A stretch of 64,000 nucleotides of DNA, from contig NC_080058.1 of the NCBI RefSeq assembly GCF_026212465.1, positions 17,949,391 to 18,013,390 of the forward strand. The letters are read 5' to 3'. Under the pieces are notes generated by a model. It ran no database searches, had not been told where the DNA came from, and saw only the letters and a list, made by a program, of their open reading frames with translations. Below are positions 35,377 through 46,448 of this stretch, piece by piece. The position numbers were made by a program, and so were the translations under genes. The stretch is from Amaranthus tricolor (Eukaryota; Streptophyta; Magnoliopsida; Caryophyllales; Amaranthaceae). The first letter of the stretch is position 1; the number at the start of each line of letters is the position of its first letter.

Positions 35377-37053
35377 TCAAGGGTCGGTCTCTTCTTCATC
35401 AATGTACTCAGTCTGCACTTCCACTGTGTCCAGCTTGGCACCAAGACGTTGTTCCATTTGGTTTAGCTGATCCACAATTGAAGCAAGCGAGACACGAGTT
35501 TCATCTTGAAAGGCAGTGAATTGAGACTGTAGATCAAGGAGCTTGGAGAGAATGGTATGTAAGGAAACTGCAGGAATAGAGTCAAAGTTAGTACAGCCAA
35601 TATTAGGTGAAGTGTGTGATTGTGGTGGTGGTGTAAACTGTATTGGTGATGGAGGTGGTGATGGATTGTGATGTGGTGGTGAATTGGCTGGCTTGGGAGA
35701 GGAAGGTTCAATAGGTGTCGGCTCAGGTATGTTGTCAGATGGTGTTTCATCAACCACAGTAGCCTTGCGCTTTGAGGCCAACCTCCTACTCTTCCTTTGC
35801 ATTGACTTAGCCTTTTTCCTCATAGCCAACACAATCTCTTCATCACTGGAATCACTGCAGAGATTGTGAGGAACATTTTCATCCAAGGCTTCTTTTTGCT
35901 TATCTTTTTCCCCCTTACTTGCAGCTTCATCCTGTTCCTCTTTCTCAGATTTTTCAGTATGTTCAAAGAGAACAGGATCTTGTTCCTTTTCTCCCTCATT
36001 CTCCTTGTCCTCCTTTTCCTCCTTTTCTTCTTCGACTTCTTCAGCCCCTTCTTCTTCAGATTCAACTTCTACAACCCCCTCATGCATCAATATTCCCTCA
36101 TCATTCAATTTCAAATGCAAATTTTGCAAACATTTAGCACCAATTTTCATATTGGGACCCATTGGGAACTCCAACCCTTCCAATGGTACCTCAAATTTTC
36201 TAAAAATCCAAGTTAGCAACCCTCCATAACCAATGAAACTTTTCTTTTCAATGCAATCTGATAAATGAGAGATCATCAATGAAGGAAAATTTATTTTAAT
36301 GTGTTTTTCCATGCAGTAAATTAAAGTGGCGTCACGCAAACTCACTTGACTACGTTTTGAGTTTCGTGGTAAAATGAATCTGCGAGCAACATTGTACAAC
36401 AACTTATGCATAGGAGAAAGAACATTGTGACTAATTTTCCCTTTTTGATCAACTCCTAAAAATTTTAGAATTGTTCGTTCATTGATACCAGAAAATGAAA
36501 TCTTCGATCCAATATAATATGTATCAAAACCAACATTGGGAACATTAAACCATTCCCCTAATAAAGCACTGTTAAATTCAATTTTAACAGTTTTAACAAC
36601 ACTAGAACACATTCCGCCATCATTGGAGAAATTTAAAGTAAATTCTCTCATTAGGTTTGGAAAAATTGAATTGCAACTGAAGTTTGACATCAATGATTCC
36701 CATTCTTGAAACTTTAAAATGTCATGCAATCTAGGAAAGTTAGTAGAATCATACCAATATTTATCCAACCCGAACCCTACTGTCATCTCCTTTGAAACCT
36801 CTTCAGCACTGTTTGGATCAACATGCTTTGAGCGCTTAACTACTCTGGAAGATGAAGCACCTGTTGAAATCTTTCTTTTGGTACTTGTGGGTTCAGTGGA
36901 GTGTTTTGGTGATTCTTGTGTGGTTTCAGTTGGTGTGGGTGGTGCATCCTGCAGTAATGGTGGTGGAAGAACTACTCTTAGTGGTTTTGGTTGGTCGGGT
37001 ATACAGGATTTGGTAGTTTTCTTGCCTGATTTAGATGATTTGGGGGTTTTCAT
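35377..37053 (-). CDS. Third ORF of copia element 1 (env position), 558 aa, intact
   Basis: One open frame of 558 residues. Residues 1-80 are basic and Pro/Ser/Thr-rich, with possible nuclear signals (TKRKIS, VVKRSKHV). About 85-330 is a conserved core containing KYWYDSTNFPRLHDILKFQ, FPNLMREFTLNFS, GSKISFSGINERTILKFLGV, LLYNVARRFILPRNSKRS, FPSLMISHLSDCIEKKSF and GYGGLLTWIFRKFEVPLEG. About 340-440 is a Glu-rich acidic block, then a Pro/His/Ser-rich stretch, then a likely coiled coil (LSKLLDLQSQFTAF to NQMEQRLGAKLDTVE). No signal peptide or membrane helix is seen, so it is not a classical envelope protein. The core resembles the putative plant transposon protein domain. It is separated from pol by 520 bp. 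Function unknown. Confidence 0.85.
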   Translation of the reverse strand: MKTPKSSKSGKKTTKSCIPDQPKPLRVVLPPPLLQDAPPTPTETTQESPKHSTEPTSTKRKISTGASSSRVVKRSKHVDPNSAEEVSKEMTVGFGLDKYWYDSTNFPRLHDILKFQEWESLMSNFSCNSIFPNLMREFTLNFSNDGGMCSSVVKTVKIEFNSALLGEWFNVPNVGFDTYYIGSKISFSGINERTILKFLGVDQKGKISHNVLSPMHKLLYNVARRFILPRNSKRSQVSLRDATLIYCMEKHIKINFPSLMISHLSDCIEKKSFIGYGGLLTWIFRKFEVPLEGLEFPMGPNMKIGAKCLQNLHLKLNDEGILMHEGVVEVESEEEGAEEVEEEKEEKEDKENEGEKEQDPVLFEHTEKSEKEEQDEAASKGEKDKQKEALDENVPHNLCSDSSDEEIVLAMRKKAKSMQRKSRRLASKRKATVVDETPSDNIPEPTPIEPSSPKPANSPPHHNPSPPPSPIQFTPPPQSHTSPNIGCTNFDSIPAVSLHTILSKLLDLQSQFTAFQDETRVSLASIVDQLNQMEQRLGAKLDTVEVQTEYIDEEETDP

Positions 37054-37574
37054 TTTTTGAATTTTTTAAGGTTTTGAGAGAAGGAAGAAGGACGGTTTCT
37101 TGAGTAAGAAATTGAGAGAAGGTTTGGGAAGGTAGAGTGTAATGACGTAAAGGAGGGTTTTTTTTTTTAATGATTGAAGTGACGGTTACTCCTCCAAGTC
37201 CCATCACTTTATTGCCCTTTGCATTGCTTGAGTGAAGAAAATCGTTCTCCCAAAAATTTTAGTTTAAGTTGGCCGAAAAAAAATAAAAATAAAAAATGAC
37301 ATATGAATAAATTATGAAATATGAGTATTAAAATAAAATAAGAAGAAAAAGGATAGGAAAATGATGAATAAAAAAAAATTATAAGGAAAATAATGAACAT
37401 ATTGCATTGGTCTGATCAAATTAACAACATGCAAATAAGAAAACATTCATAGTACAAACTTTATTACGTGTTTACCTGATCCATGCAATAATTGATTTTC
37501 AATCAAGATATTGAGATTGATTCCTGACCTTTTCATTCTCATGATGCTTCAATGGGAAATATATGCAACTAACT
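37054..37574 (-). other. Spacer between pol and third ORF of copia element 1
   Basis: AT-rich, non-coding, with A/T runs near 37155 and 37280. It would hold any promoter or splice acceptor for the third ORF; none is identifiable by eye. Confidence 0.6.
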
Positions 37575-39407
37575 TTAGTGGAGCTTGATCATACCAAGTT
37601 CCAATCTCATCTTTTCATATTGTTCCCTAGGAAGTGGTTTGGTCAGAATATCTACAACTTGTTCATTTGTGTTAACAAGCTTTAATATAATATTTTTGTG
37701 TTCTACGTTATCCTTAAGAAAATGATGTCTAATATGTATATGTTTAGCACGAGAATGATGCACTGGATCTTTGGATATACATATGGCACTGGTATTATCA
37801 CAATAAATAGGAATGCATTCAACTTTAATACCAAAATCTCTTAGTTGTTGTTTTATCCAAAGCATTTGGGAACAGCAAGCTGCTGCTGCTACGTATTCAG
37901 CTTCGGCAGTGGATAATGCAACAGTATTTTGCTTCTTGGAACTCCATGAAACTAAACATGAGCCAAGAAATTGTACCATACCTGATGTACTTTTTCTATT
38001 TACAAGATCACCTGCATAATCTGCATCACTAAAACCTTTTAAATCATAAACATCACTTTTAGGATAAAATAAGGACAAGTCGTCTGTTCCCTTCAAATAT
38101 CTTAAAATTCGTTTGACTGCCGTGAGATGTGATTCTTTAGGATTTGATTGAAATCTAACACATAAACCAACACTAAAGGAAATATCAGGTCTACTTGCAG
38201 TTAGATATAATAAAGAACCTATCATGCCTCGATACATTGTTTGATCTACGTTAGTTCCTTTTAGGTCTTCATCTAATCTAACATTTGTAGCCATGGGTGT
38301 ATGGTTGGTTTTAGCATTTGTTAGACCATATTTCTTTAGAAGTTCTTTTATATATTTTTGTTGATGAATGAAGATACCATTTTCGGTTTGTTTAATTTGT
38401 AACCCAAGGAAGAAATTTAGTTCTCCCATCATGCTCATTTCAAATTCTGTGCCCATTAGGTTAGCAAATTCTTTACATAATAAATCATTAGTGGCACCAA
38501 AAATAATATCATCAACATAAATTTGAACAACCAAAATATTAGAACCTTTATTCTTAAAGAACAAGGTTTTGTCGATTTTTCCTCTTACAAAGTTATTTTG
38601 AATCAAAAACTTTGAAAGTCTTTCATACCATTGCCTAGGAGCTTGCTTCAAGCCATATAGGGCTTTATCAAGCTTGTAGACATGATCAGGACAAGAGGTA
38701 TTTTCAAAACCTGGGGGTTGTTCAACAAAAACTTCTTCATCAAGAAAGCCATTTAAAAAAGCACATTTCACATCCATTTGATATAATTTAAAATTCATGA
38801 ATGCAGCAAAAGAAATTAAAATTCTAATAGCCTCTAACCTTGCTACCGGAGCAAATGTCTCAGTATAATCAATACCTTCTTGTTGATTGTACCCTTTGAC
38901 CACGAGTCTTGCTTTGTTTCTTACAATTATTCCATGCTCATCTAGCTTATTCCGAAATACCCATTTCAAACCAATTACCTTCTTGCCTTTTGGTTTGGGT
39001 TCTAAGTGCCACACTTTATTTCTTTCAAATTCATTTAATTCATCTTGCATGGCTACTATCCATTCGGAATCCTTTAGAGCTTCTTCGTGATTTTTGGGTT
39101 CAAGTGATGATAGGAACGCAAAGTGTGCACAAAAGTTTCTCAGTTGGGATCTGGTTTGTGTTCCTTTATTCATATCACTTATAATCAGATAAAGAGGATG
39201 ATAACTTTGGTATTTCCAAGGTTTAGGCACAAATTCTCTGGAGGGAACAGTAGCATGTTCTGTTTCAGCATCTGGATTTGCATTTTGTTCAGCTACTGGA
39301 TCATCTTGGTCAGCTGCGGGAACAGCTGGATTGGGAACAGTCTGCTGGTCCTGTTGTTCTGGCAGTTCCTGGATTTGGTCAGTTTCTTCTGCCTCTTCTT
39401 GTGTAGA
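37575..39407 (-). CDS. Copia pol: reverse transcriptase and RNase H
   Basis: The 551-residue open segment 39230-37575 carries the copia [90 protein letters not shown], catalytic [12 protein letters not shown] and FFLGLQIKQ. RNase H follows ([35 protein letters not shown]), ending in [18 protein letters not shown]. The same frame is open upstream to 39407 through an acidic Gln/Glu/Pro-rich linker, where a single TAG (near 39409) separates it from integrase. It makes element cDNA in cytoplasmic particles. All catalytic residues are present. Confidence 0.93.
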   Translation of the reverse strand, partial: STQEEAEETDQIQELPEQQDQQTVPNPAVPAADQDDPVAEQNANPDAETEHATVPSREFVPKPWKYQSYHPLYLIISDMNKGTQTRSQLRNFCAHFAFLSSLEPKNHEEALKDSEWIVAMQDELNEFERNKVWHLEPKPKGKKVIGLKWVFRNKLDEHGIIVRNKARLVVKGYNQQEGIDYTETFAPVARLEAIRILISFAAFMNFKLYQMDVKCAFLNGFLDEEVFVEQPPGFENTSCPDHVYKLDKALYGLKQAPRQWYERLSKFLIQNNFVRGKIDKTLFFKNKGSNILVVQIYVDDIIFGATNDLLCKEFANLMGTEFEMSMMGELNFFLGLQIKQTENGIFIHQQKYIKELLKKYGLTNAKTNHTPMATNVRLDEDLKGTNVDQTMYRGMIGSLLYLTASRPDISFSVGLCVRFQSNPKESHLTAVKRILRYLKGTDDLSLFYPKSDVYDLKGFSDADYAGDLVNRKSTSGMVQFLGSCLVSWSSKKQNTVALSTAEAEYVAAAACCSQMLWIKQQLRDFGIKVECIPIYCDNTSAICISKDPVHHSRAKHIHIRHHFLKDNVEHKNIILKLVNTNEQVVDILTKPLPREQYEKMRLELGMIKLH

Positions 39408-41133
39408 CTATTCACTTGCTGTTCCATGATCTTGCACTTTAATTCCTTCATCATCATCTTCCAAGTTTGCAAGACCTATTTTAATATTACTTGTTTCCTG
39501 TTCACTTGTTGAAAAGTTAGTTTCATCAAAAATTATGTGAACAGATTCCTCTACACACATTGTTCTCTTATTATAAACTCTGTAAGCTTTGCTATGTGAT
39601 GAATAACCGAGAAATACTGCTTCATCACTTCTTTCATCAAACTTACCTATATTTCGTTTTCCATTCACATGAACAAAACATTTGCATCCAAATACACGAA
39701 AATAGGAAATATTTGGTTTAACACCTTTGAGTAATTCATAGGGTGTTTTAGAAGTGATTGGCCTTATTAGTACACGATTCAAAATATAGCATGCAGTATT
39801 GACGGCTTCTGCCCAAAAATTCCTAGGTAGACCACTAGCAATCAACATGGTCCTAGCCATTTCTTCTAAGGTTCCTATTTTTCCTTTCTACCACTCCATT
39901 TTGTTGTGGTGTTCTAGGTGCGGAAAAATTGTGATTTATGCCATGTTCATTGCAATAATTCATGAAGTTTGAATTTTCAAATTCTTTCCCATGATCAGAC
40001 CTTATGTGAACGATTTGATTATTGGTAGATTTTTGTATTTTATTAGCAAAAGAAACAAACTCATCAAAAGCTTCATCTTTGCTTACCAAAAATAAGGTCC
40101 AAGTAAATCTACTAAAATCATCAACTATGACAAACACATATCTTTTGCCACTACGACTTTGTGTTCTCATAGGTCCACATAAATCCATATGAATTAATTC
40201 TAATGGTCTAGTGGTAGTCACAACGCTCTTTGATTTAAAGGATGACCGCACTTGTTTTCCTTTAGCACAAGGATCACAAACTTCATTTTTAAGGAATTTT
40301 ATTGCAGGTAATCCTCTTACTAGGTCTTTTGATCTTAATGTGTTAATCAATGAATAACTAGCATGACCTAGACGTTTGTGCCAAAGAAGTGGGTCTTCTT
40401 CAATAACACTTAAACACGTTAGACTGTTTCTGGGAACAGTGTCCAGGTCCACCACATAGGTGTTCCCTTTTCTGATTCCCTCCAGCACAGGGTCTCCTGT
40501 ACTGTTCCTAGAAATTATGCATCGTTCAGAAGTAAACTTAACAGAGTTACCTTTGTCGCAAAATTGAGAAATACTTAACAAATTGTGTTTTAAATTCTCG
40601 ACTAAAAATACGTTATCGATGGCATGGGAACTAGACCTTCCAACCTTTCCTTTGGCAATTATCTCACCCTTCATGTTGTCACCGAAGGTTACTGTTCCCC
40701 CATCATAGGCTTCAAGTGAGAGAAATTTAGATTTGTCACCCGTCATATGCTTGGAACACCCACTGTCGAGATACCATGAGTTGTTCCCCCTCACTTGAAC
40801 CTGCAAAGCAAACTAATGGTTAGGTACAGAAACCCATTCATCCTTGGGTTCCTTGTCGACAATACTTGAATCACATTTCTTAATCCATATTCGTTCGACA
40901 TAATTTTTATTTGCTTTGATATGCTGTTCCTTCTTTATACATTGATGTTTCAGGTGTCCACTTTTACCACAGAAGGAACATATTTTGCTACTAGGGAGAT
41001 CTACATAGACCTTTTTCTTTTTATCATTCTTCATATAGCCTAGTCCTTCTTTACTTTTGATTTTAGCATTTAGAATCCATTTGGGAATTTCATTGAATTT
41101 CACTTTTCCTCTTAAGTTTATTTTATTTTTCAA
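39408..41133 (-). pseudogene. Copia pol: second zinc knuckle, protease and integrase
   Basis: 41133-40813 holds a CCHC knuckle (CSFCGKSGHLKHQC). One in-frame stop at 40813 is followed by the protease active site WYLDSGCSKHMTGD (from 40780). Next come the pre-integrase region (LLWHKRLGHAS), integrase HHCC (HASYSLI... CDPCAKGKQ), the core with PLELIHMDLCGPM, VFVIVDDFSRFTW and IRSDHGKEFEN, and PQQNGVVERKNR with the catalytic Glu. A frameshift near 39855 leads to MARTMLIASGLPRNFWAEAV and on to 39408. So there are two stops and one frameshift in otherwise well-preserved sequence. The protease cuts the polyprotein and the integrase inserts cDNA. Confidence 0.9.
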
Positions 41134-42588
41134 ATTTCATTTTCAATTTCGTAGGATTCTAATTTTGATTTCAACTTTTGAAATTCAGTGTTAACCATGT
41201 GAGTAGATATATTGTTTGCATCTTTACTTAATCCTAACAATCTGTTTTGATTCATTTCGATACTAAGGAAAATAAATTCTTGTTTCAATTTCTCAATTGT
41301 CTATTTCAAAACAACATTCTGATCTAGCAAATTAAAAAATCTGCTTTGTACATCTATTCTAAATGAATTTAGATAGGATACATGATCCTTGTTTGAGTTG
41401 AGGTCTTTCTCGATTTGGAGACACTTGGTATTCTGTTTTTCTAATTTCTCTTGTGTCTCCAAGAGCAACTTAATTAATTTATTCTTACTGAGTTTAGACA
41501 GTTGTTTAAGAGATGGACTAGAAGACATTACCTCTTTTTCTTTAGACTCTTCATGAGATGCCATAAGACACAGGTTTGCTATTTCTTCTTCCACTGGAGC
41601 TTTTGTCTCAGCCTCGCTCTCCGTATCTCCCCAAGCTGCAATCATTGCTTTTCTAAAATCAGTTTTGAAGTTTCCCTTCTTATATTGTCTTCCAACTTCT
41701 CTTGCTTTTCCCTTGCCCTTCTCATTTTTCCATTGAGGGCAATCCTTGATGAAGTGTTCAGTGCTCCCGCATTTGTGGCATTCAAAATTTGTCTTCAAGT
41801 TAGCAGTTCCTTTTTCTTTGTTGTTTCTTTGATTTCTATATCTGCTGTTCCTGAAGAATTTTTTGAATTTACGTGCTAACATAGCAGCTTCCTCTTCACC
41901 AGCGTCTGACTCTTCACTATCATCTGCTGCCAGAGCCAGTCCTTTGTTTCGGGAACTGTCAGCGGTTTCCAAATGCAATTCATGGGTCATTAGAGAACCA
42001 GCCAGCTCTTCCAAATTAAACTTGGTGAAATCTTTGGACTCCTGGATGGTAGTGACCTTTGCTCTCCAGCGTTCGTCTTGAGGAAGACTCCTAAGTACTT
42101 TCCTAACTTGTTCATCAACGGGAATGATTCTACCAAGAGAGACTAACTCATTCGTAATGTTTGTGAACCTAGTGAACATCTCTTGAATGTTTTCCCTCGG
42201 TTCCATGACGAATCTTTACTTCACTAGTACCTTCATGGGTAACTTCTAGCAGGTCCCAAATCTGCTTGGCAGTTTTGCAACCCATAATACGATTGTGTTC
42301 ATTGGGTCCAAGACCACAGTGAAGCAATTTGATAGCAAGAGCGTTCATCTCCATCTTTTGAAAATCTTCTTTTTCATATTCAGTGATTGGTTTTGGAACA
42401 GCTTCATTGTTGGAGTTGATGGTCGTCACCTCAAAGTCTCCAATTTCAATGACTCTCCAAACTTGATAGTTTTCGGCTTTTATGAAGATTTCCATTCTAT
42501 TTTTCCAGTAAGTATAGAATTTCCCATCGAACATGGGTGGCCTTTGTGTGGAGTACCCCTCTTCCATACGCTCGTTCATCTTCAACAT
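41134..42588 (-). pseudogene. Copia gag, frameshifted
   Basis: 42588-42169 encodes the start (FDGKFYTYWKNRMEIFIKA, then ALAIKLLHCGLGPNEHNRI and AKQIWDLLEVTHEGTSEVK). Near 42200 a small deletion or frameshift moves to the frame 42206-41301: MEPRENIQEMFTRFTNIT, LVSLGRIIPVDEQVRKVL, then a zinc knuckle CHKCGSTEHFIKDC and a Lys/Glu-rich C-terminal helix region. A stop at 41301 separates this from the following TIEKLKQEF. This is the UBN2-type gag of SIRE-like copia elements, which forms the particle and packages RNA. Confidence 0.88.
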
Positions 42589-42641
42589 CTTTCCAGGGAA
42601 CAGGATACTGCTCTCAGGGTTTCCTGATTAAATGAGGAACA

Positions 42642-42655
42642 GGGCTCTGATACCA
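42642..42655 (-). other. Primer binding site of copia element 1
   Basis: The minus strand reads TGGTATCAGAGCCC two bases after the 5' LTR end, complementary to the 3' end of initiator tRNA-Met, the usual primer of plant copia elements. Confidence 0.9.
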
Positions 42656-42657
42656 AT

Positions 42658-43907
42658 TGTAGGAATGCTAATGGATGATCGAATGCAACAAGAGGGGGGG
42701 TGAATTGTTGTGTAGTAGGTTTAAGATTTTTGCCTCTAATTTTTGCAGAATTGTATCAAGTAAAGAACACAACTTAAACTCAAAAAACGAAAAGAAAAAT
42801 AATAAATGAGACAAAGATTTTACGTGGAAACCTTCTGGGCCTAATAAGAAGGAAAAACCACGACCCCCCGGGATTTCAAAATTCTCACTATGTTAAGGCA
42901 ATCAATTACAATTACACAAAACAATGTTTGCTTCACTTGAAGCTTCTCAATTCTCTAAATGCTTCACTCAAAGCTTCTCTACTTAGGCCTACTTCTCTTC
43001 TCTTCTCTTTCTCTCCTTCTCTTTCTCTTCTCTCGATTCTATTCTCTATTCCCTTAGACTTCCCATAAGTCTAATTACAACAAAACACTCAATTACCCTT
43101 TACAAGGCCAATTCTCATGAAGATTAAAATTAAGTAGTTGCTCAAGAAAAATATAATGAATTAATTGGCATTCAAAAACAGAAAATATTTTTCTTTGAAT
43201 AATCTCCCTTAAATGGACACTCTCTATTCATATCCGCTTAACCGTAGCTTCCCTCTTTTATAAAGGGAACAACCGTCAGTGCACTCAGCCCACGTTCTCC
43301 ATGAGATGCACTTATCCCACGACTTCCATAAACTTACTTGCTCCCAAAGAAAGTGGGAAGTTAGTTGAAAGTAGGAGTGGAACATAACTGCTGTACGGTT
43401 AATATTACATGGGTTAAAGGAAGATCCTAAAATGTAGGAGACTAATTCAAAGTAGAGAACAAGTCTCTTGGATGTCCGAGTTTATAGGAGATAAACAAGG
43501 AATTAGTCTTCTCCATGTTTTTAGGCGTATTAAAAATATTTTGCCAATTAATAAATAAATTTAATTAAGCAACTAATTAAATTTTAACCTTTTACATTAA
43601 CTAAAAACAGAAAACATAATTTTCGTAACTTCCACTCAATGTCTTCTTCAGACCTGTATAGTGGGGAACAACGCACTGTCTCCATCTACAACTTTCGTCA
43701 GGACTTCAACTCTAGGAACAGTAAACTGACTTCTAAAGCAATTGCCCAACTTCTTGGATATTTGAGACATGTACAACTTCCACGAATCAAGTCATTGGCT
43801 TCATCAACGATTCAAATTAAACCGGATATATACCTACAAAACAATCTCTAAAAATATGTTTGTTTATTTAAAAGTGAAGTCATCATCAAAACCTTAAGAG
43901 GCCAACA
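42658..43907 (-). mobile_element. 5' LTR of copia element 1
   Basis: 1250 bp, TGTAGGAATG to GAGGCCAACA in window orientation, about 99.5% identical to 33350-34599 by eye. On the minus strand a TATA-like ttataaaaga lies at about 43264, a plausible promoter for the element transcript. Confidence 0.97.
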
Positions 43908-44015
43908 TATAGATTCTCCCTCCAATTGGGTTATGCTCAGTAAGTGGACGTTTTATTTTTCCTGTCGCTTAGAAGCTACGAAATGGCCCAAGAATTTCAC
44001 TTCCAGTTGGACAAA
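43908..44015 (-). pseudogene. Gag fragment of the Tat-like element
   Basis: On the minus strand, VQLEVKFLGHFVASKRQEK then HLLSITQLEGESI matches the central gag motif of Tat elements. It lies between the copia solo LTR and copia element 1, and joins the segments on either side. Confidence 0.7.
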
Positions 44016-45594
44016 TGTGAAGACTTAACTCTTTTAAATGATGATAATTCAAAACACATATAAATAAAACAAATAAATTAAGTAATTATATTTAGTTGTT
44101 TAAGTTGGTCCAAAATCATATTAAATATAAAGTGAATAATTGATATATATTTTAAGTTCGAAATATATTGATTGATGAAGTATTTTAGTCCGAAATATTT
44201 TAAATGTTGGTAGATTATTTGATAAACTAGCTAAGCTTGAAACATGTTTGAAATAAGTTTAAATGGTTTTAAGATAATTATTTTTAAGATAAGGTTATTT
44301 TCGTCATTATCATTTGAAATATTTTAATAGGTCAAAATATATTGAAATTAAGTTTGAATTAAAAAATAAAGTATGTTTGAATATTTGAATATATCATTAC
44401 ATGTTTTATTTTAAACGTTTGGATATATTATGTGTATCTTCTATGTTAAATTTGTTATTAAATTTGAATTTGAATTTAAAATGTGTGCTTAAGATATTTA
44501 TATGATTAAATGTTAAAGTATAAGCTTCACACGTTTTGTAATTAAGAGTACACGGTTTGTGTTTAAATTATTAATAAATAAGTTGTTTGTAATTTAAATG
44601 ATATTTCACAGTTTGTATTTGAATCTTTAAATTTAAGTTAGTTGTTTTGAAATTAAGCTATACTAATTAAAGACTTTTCTATAAATAAGTTGATAATTTA
44701 AATTGACACTAAAAATAGGAATTAATTTTGAATAAAATTTTACACGTTATATTATCTGGTTTTGCTGAGGTTTTCAATATCTTGTATAAGTTTTAACGTG
44801 GCCATACAACAATGGTTGATAATAACAAATTACAGCGCACAATGACGTAATTATATGAGCTGTCAGTGCGACGTCAGTTTGAGTTAAGGTTCAAGATCTT
44901 GAAGACTAACACAGATTAACTAGATAAACGAAATCGACGGATGAAGCTTTCTTGCTCTACAAGGATATGTTGAGGCGTGACGTATATAAATACAAGGCTT
45001 TGTTCAAGGATTAAGATTGCACCTCTTCTTACAATTTTCTCTCTTGTTGAAATAAGATCTAGTATTCTCTAAACGTTCAAAAAGAGTTGTAATTCTTAGT
45101 TCATCTAGCTCTTACAATTTGTAATAGGATTAAGTGTTAAAAAGAGTTAGAATTTTCATAAATTAATACGCTAACCTTAGAATACTTTTTAAAGTATTTA
45201 ACTTGTAATCTCTATTGTGAGATTTGGGATTTGTGCTTTTATTAAGGGACTTGTAAAACGTTCTTCAAAGGGAAGAACATGGTGAGAGAAGATAGAGAGA
45301 TCTTCTAGTTGTCTTGAAGTCTATTAATAAAAGGCGTTGAATCCTACGGGCTGGAAGATAACCCATAGGTGGGGAGTAGGTTGTTTAGAACCGAACCTCG
45401 TTAACATATCGTGTGTTATTGTTTAAGTTCATTTTTGCACATATGTTATAGATTTATCAATCGACCTAAAACTTTTCTAGAAAACAGTTTTGAAAGGTCA
45501 CCCAAGCTCTTGAGCTAACCTTTCAAACAAAAATTTTAAACGCGCATACTCTCTATTCACCCCCCCCCCCTAGAGAGTATTCGACCTCCTATCA
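44016..45594 (+). mobile_element. Copia-type solo LTR inside Tat gag
   Basis: It starts TGTGAAGACTTAACTC with TTTTAAATGATGATAATTC (compare the start of the 19069 solo LTR). It ends with ctctattcaccccccc, tagagagtattcgacc and TCCTATCA, a typical copia LTR end. A TATA-like tatataaata lies at about 44982. The flanks (acaaa and acttt) do not form a clean duplication, so boundaries are good to a few bases only. There is no coding content and no second LTR. Confidence 0.75.
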
Positions 45595-46394
45595 ACTTTT
45601 AAGATGTGTTGATGCTTCCAACTGGAAGCGAAGTATACCATATTGATGTTAGACTGGTGAGCATAGTTGGGAAGAACTTACATAACAACGCCGGGTTGGT
45701 GGTATACAACACGATCAAACTTTTATATGCCATTATGTGTTTTTCTAAGCATGTGGTTCCATCAAAAGCTGTCATGTTAGAAACTTTGATTTTTGTTGGG
45801 CTAAGAGTGGCTAGCACTTCAGCGGATAGCGAAGAATTTATCAAAATAGGGGCCTCACTCGGGCTGCCTCTGCTAAACTTGTCCTACGGAAAATGGATGG
45901 GGCTAATAGGTCAGCTTGAACCTGTAAGCCGCATTATCTTTTGTTCCTCTCGTCTTTTGTCCACCAATGATTGGACACTTTCTGAAATTTTCTGTCTTTT
46001 ATTTTCCAAACAGGTGCCAGCATCTTGGGGTGTAGTTTTGGATTCTACGAAGTTTATATCTTTCTCTTCTCTTTCTATTCCTTTTGCTGGAGCGTGCCAT
46101 CTTAGTGTCCTAATCGTCAGATTTGAAGGAACTCGAGACATCTTTGCTAGGTACAATTTGCTCTTTAAGATTTTTAATTTGATCTCTTATGTCAGCCAAT
46201 ATCTGCTGCTAGGGTGCTACATTATTGGTGCTTACAATGGTGCGATGTTGTTCGAAAAAGGCATTTGTTTGATTCTGTGCCAGCATGTCCAGATCTCGGC
46301 GAGTCACATCTTGATTATTCATCATACCCCTTGAAGTTTCTGTATCTGTGCTATGTACAGTGGCGGTTTGCGTAGGATTCTTCTTGGGAGCCAT
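45595..46394 (-). pseudogene. Gag of the Tat-like element, N-terminal part
   Basis: ATG at 46394 opens MAPKKNPTQTATVHSTDTE. Frames 46394-46209, 46156-45911 and 45844-45599 are separated by stops. The last has the gag signature AFDGTTCLEKHIMAYKSLIV, LYTTNPALLCKFFPTML and IWYTSLPVGSINTS, after which the solo LTR interrupts. The start lies about 50 bp inside the LTR and primer site, as expected for an element with no upstream ORF. Confidence 0.8.
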
Positions 46395-46448
46395 GGATTT
46401 TTGTTCTGGTTTAGTATGTATAACACTTTCTCACAGACAACACCAAAC

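Larger units (their letters stand above)
33350..43907 (-). mobile_element. Copia element 1 (SIRE-like), full length, TSD TATAG
   Basis: Two 1250-bp LTRs (33350-34599 and 42658-43907) differ by about six substitutions by eye and no indel. The target duplication TATAG is perfect (33345-33349 and 43908-43912). The minus strand carries a primer binding site, gag, protease-integrase-RT-RNase H in copia order, an extra ORF after pol and a polypurine tract. It is inserted in gag of the Tat-like element. Gag and pol have several lesions, so it could move only with help from another copy. Confidence 0.97.

Noticed and set aside
35684..36229. Several plus-strand ORFs of 60-116 codons
   Set aside because: They are antisense readings of the acidic and Pro-rich part of the 558-residue copia ORF, with low-complexity Phe/Ser/Leu content.
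35377..37053. Classical retroviral-type envelope protein
   Set aside because: Position fits, but no signal peptide, membrane anchor or glycoprotein-like cysteine pattern is visible; composition is nuclear-like.
36719..39512. Plus-strand ORFs overlapping copia pol and the third ORF
   Set aside because: They are shadows of well-supported minus-strand coding sequence with catalytic motifs.
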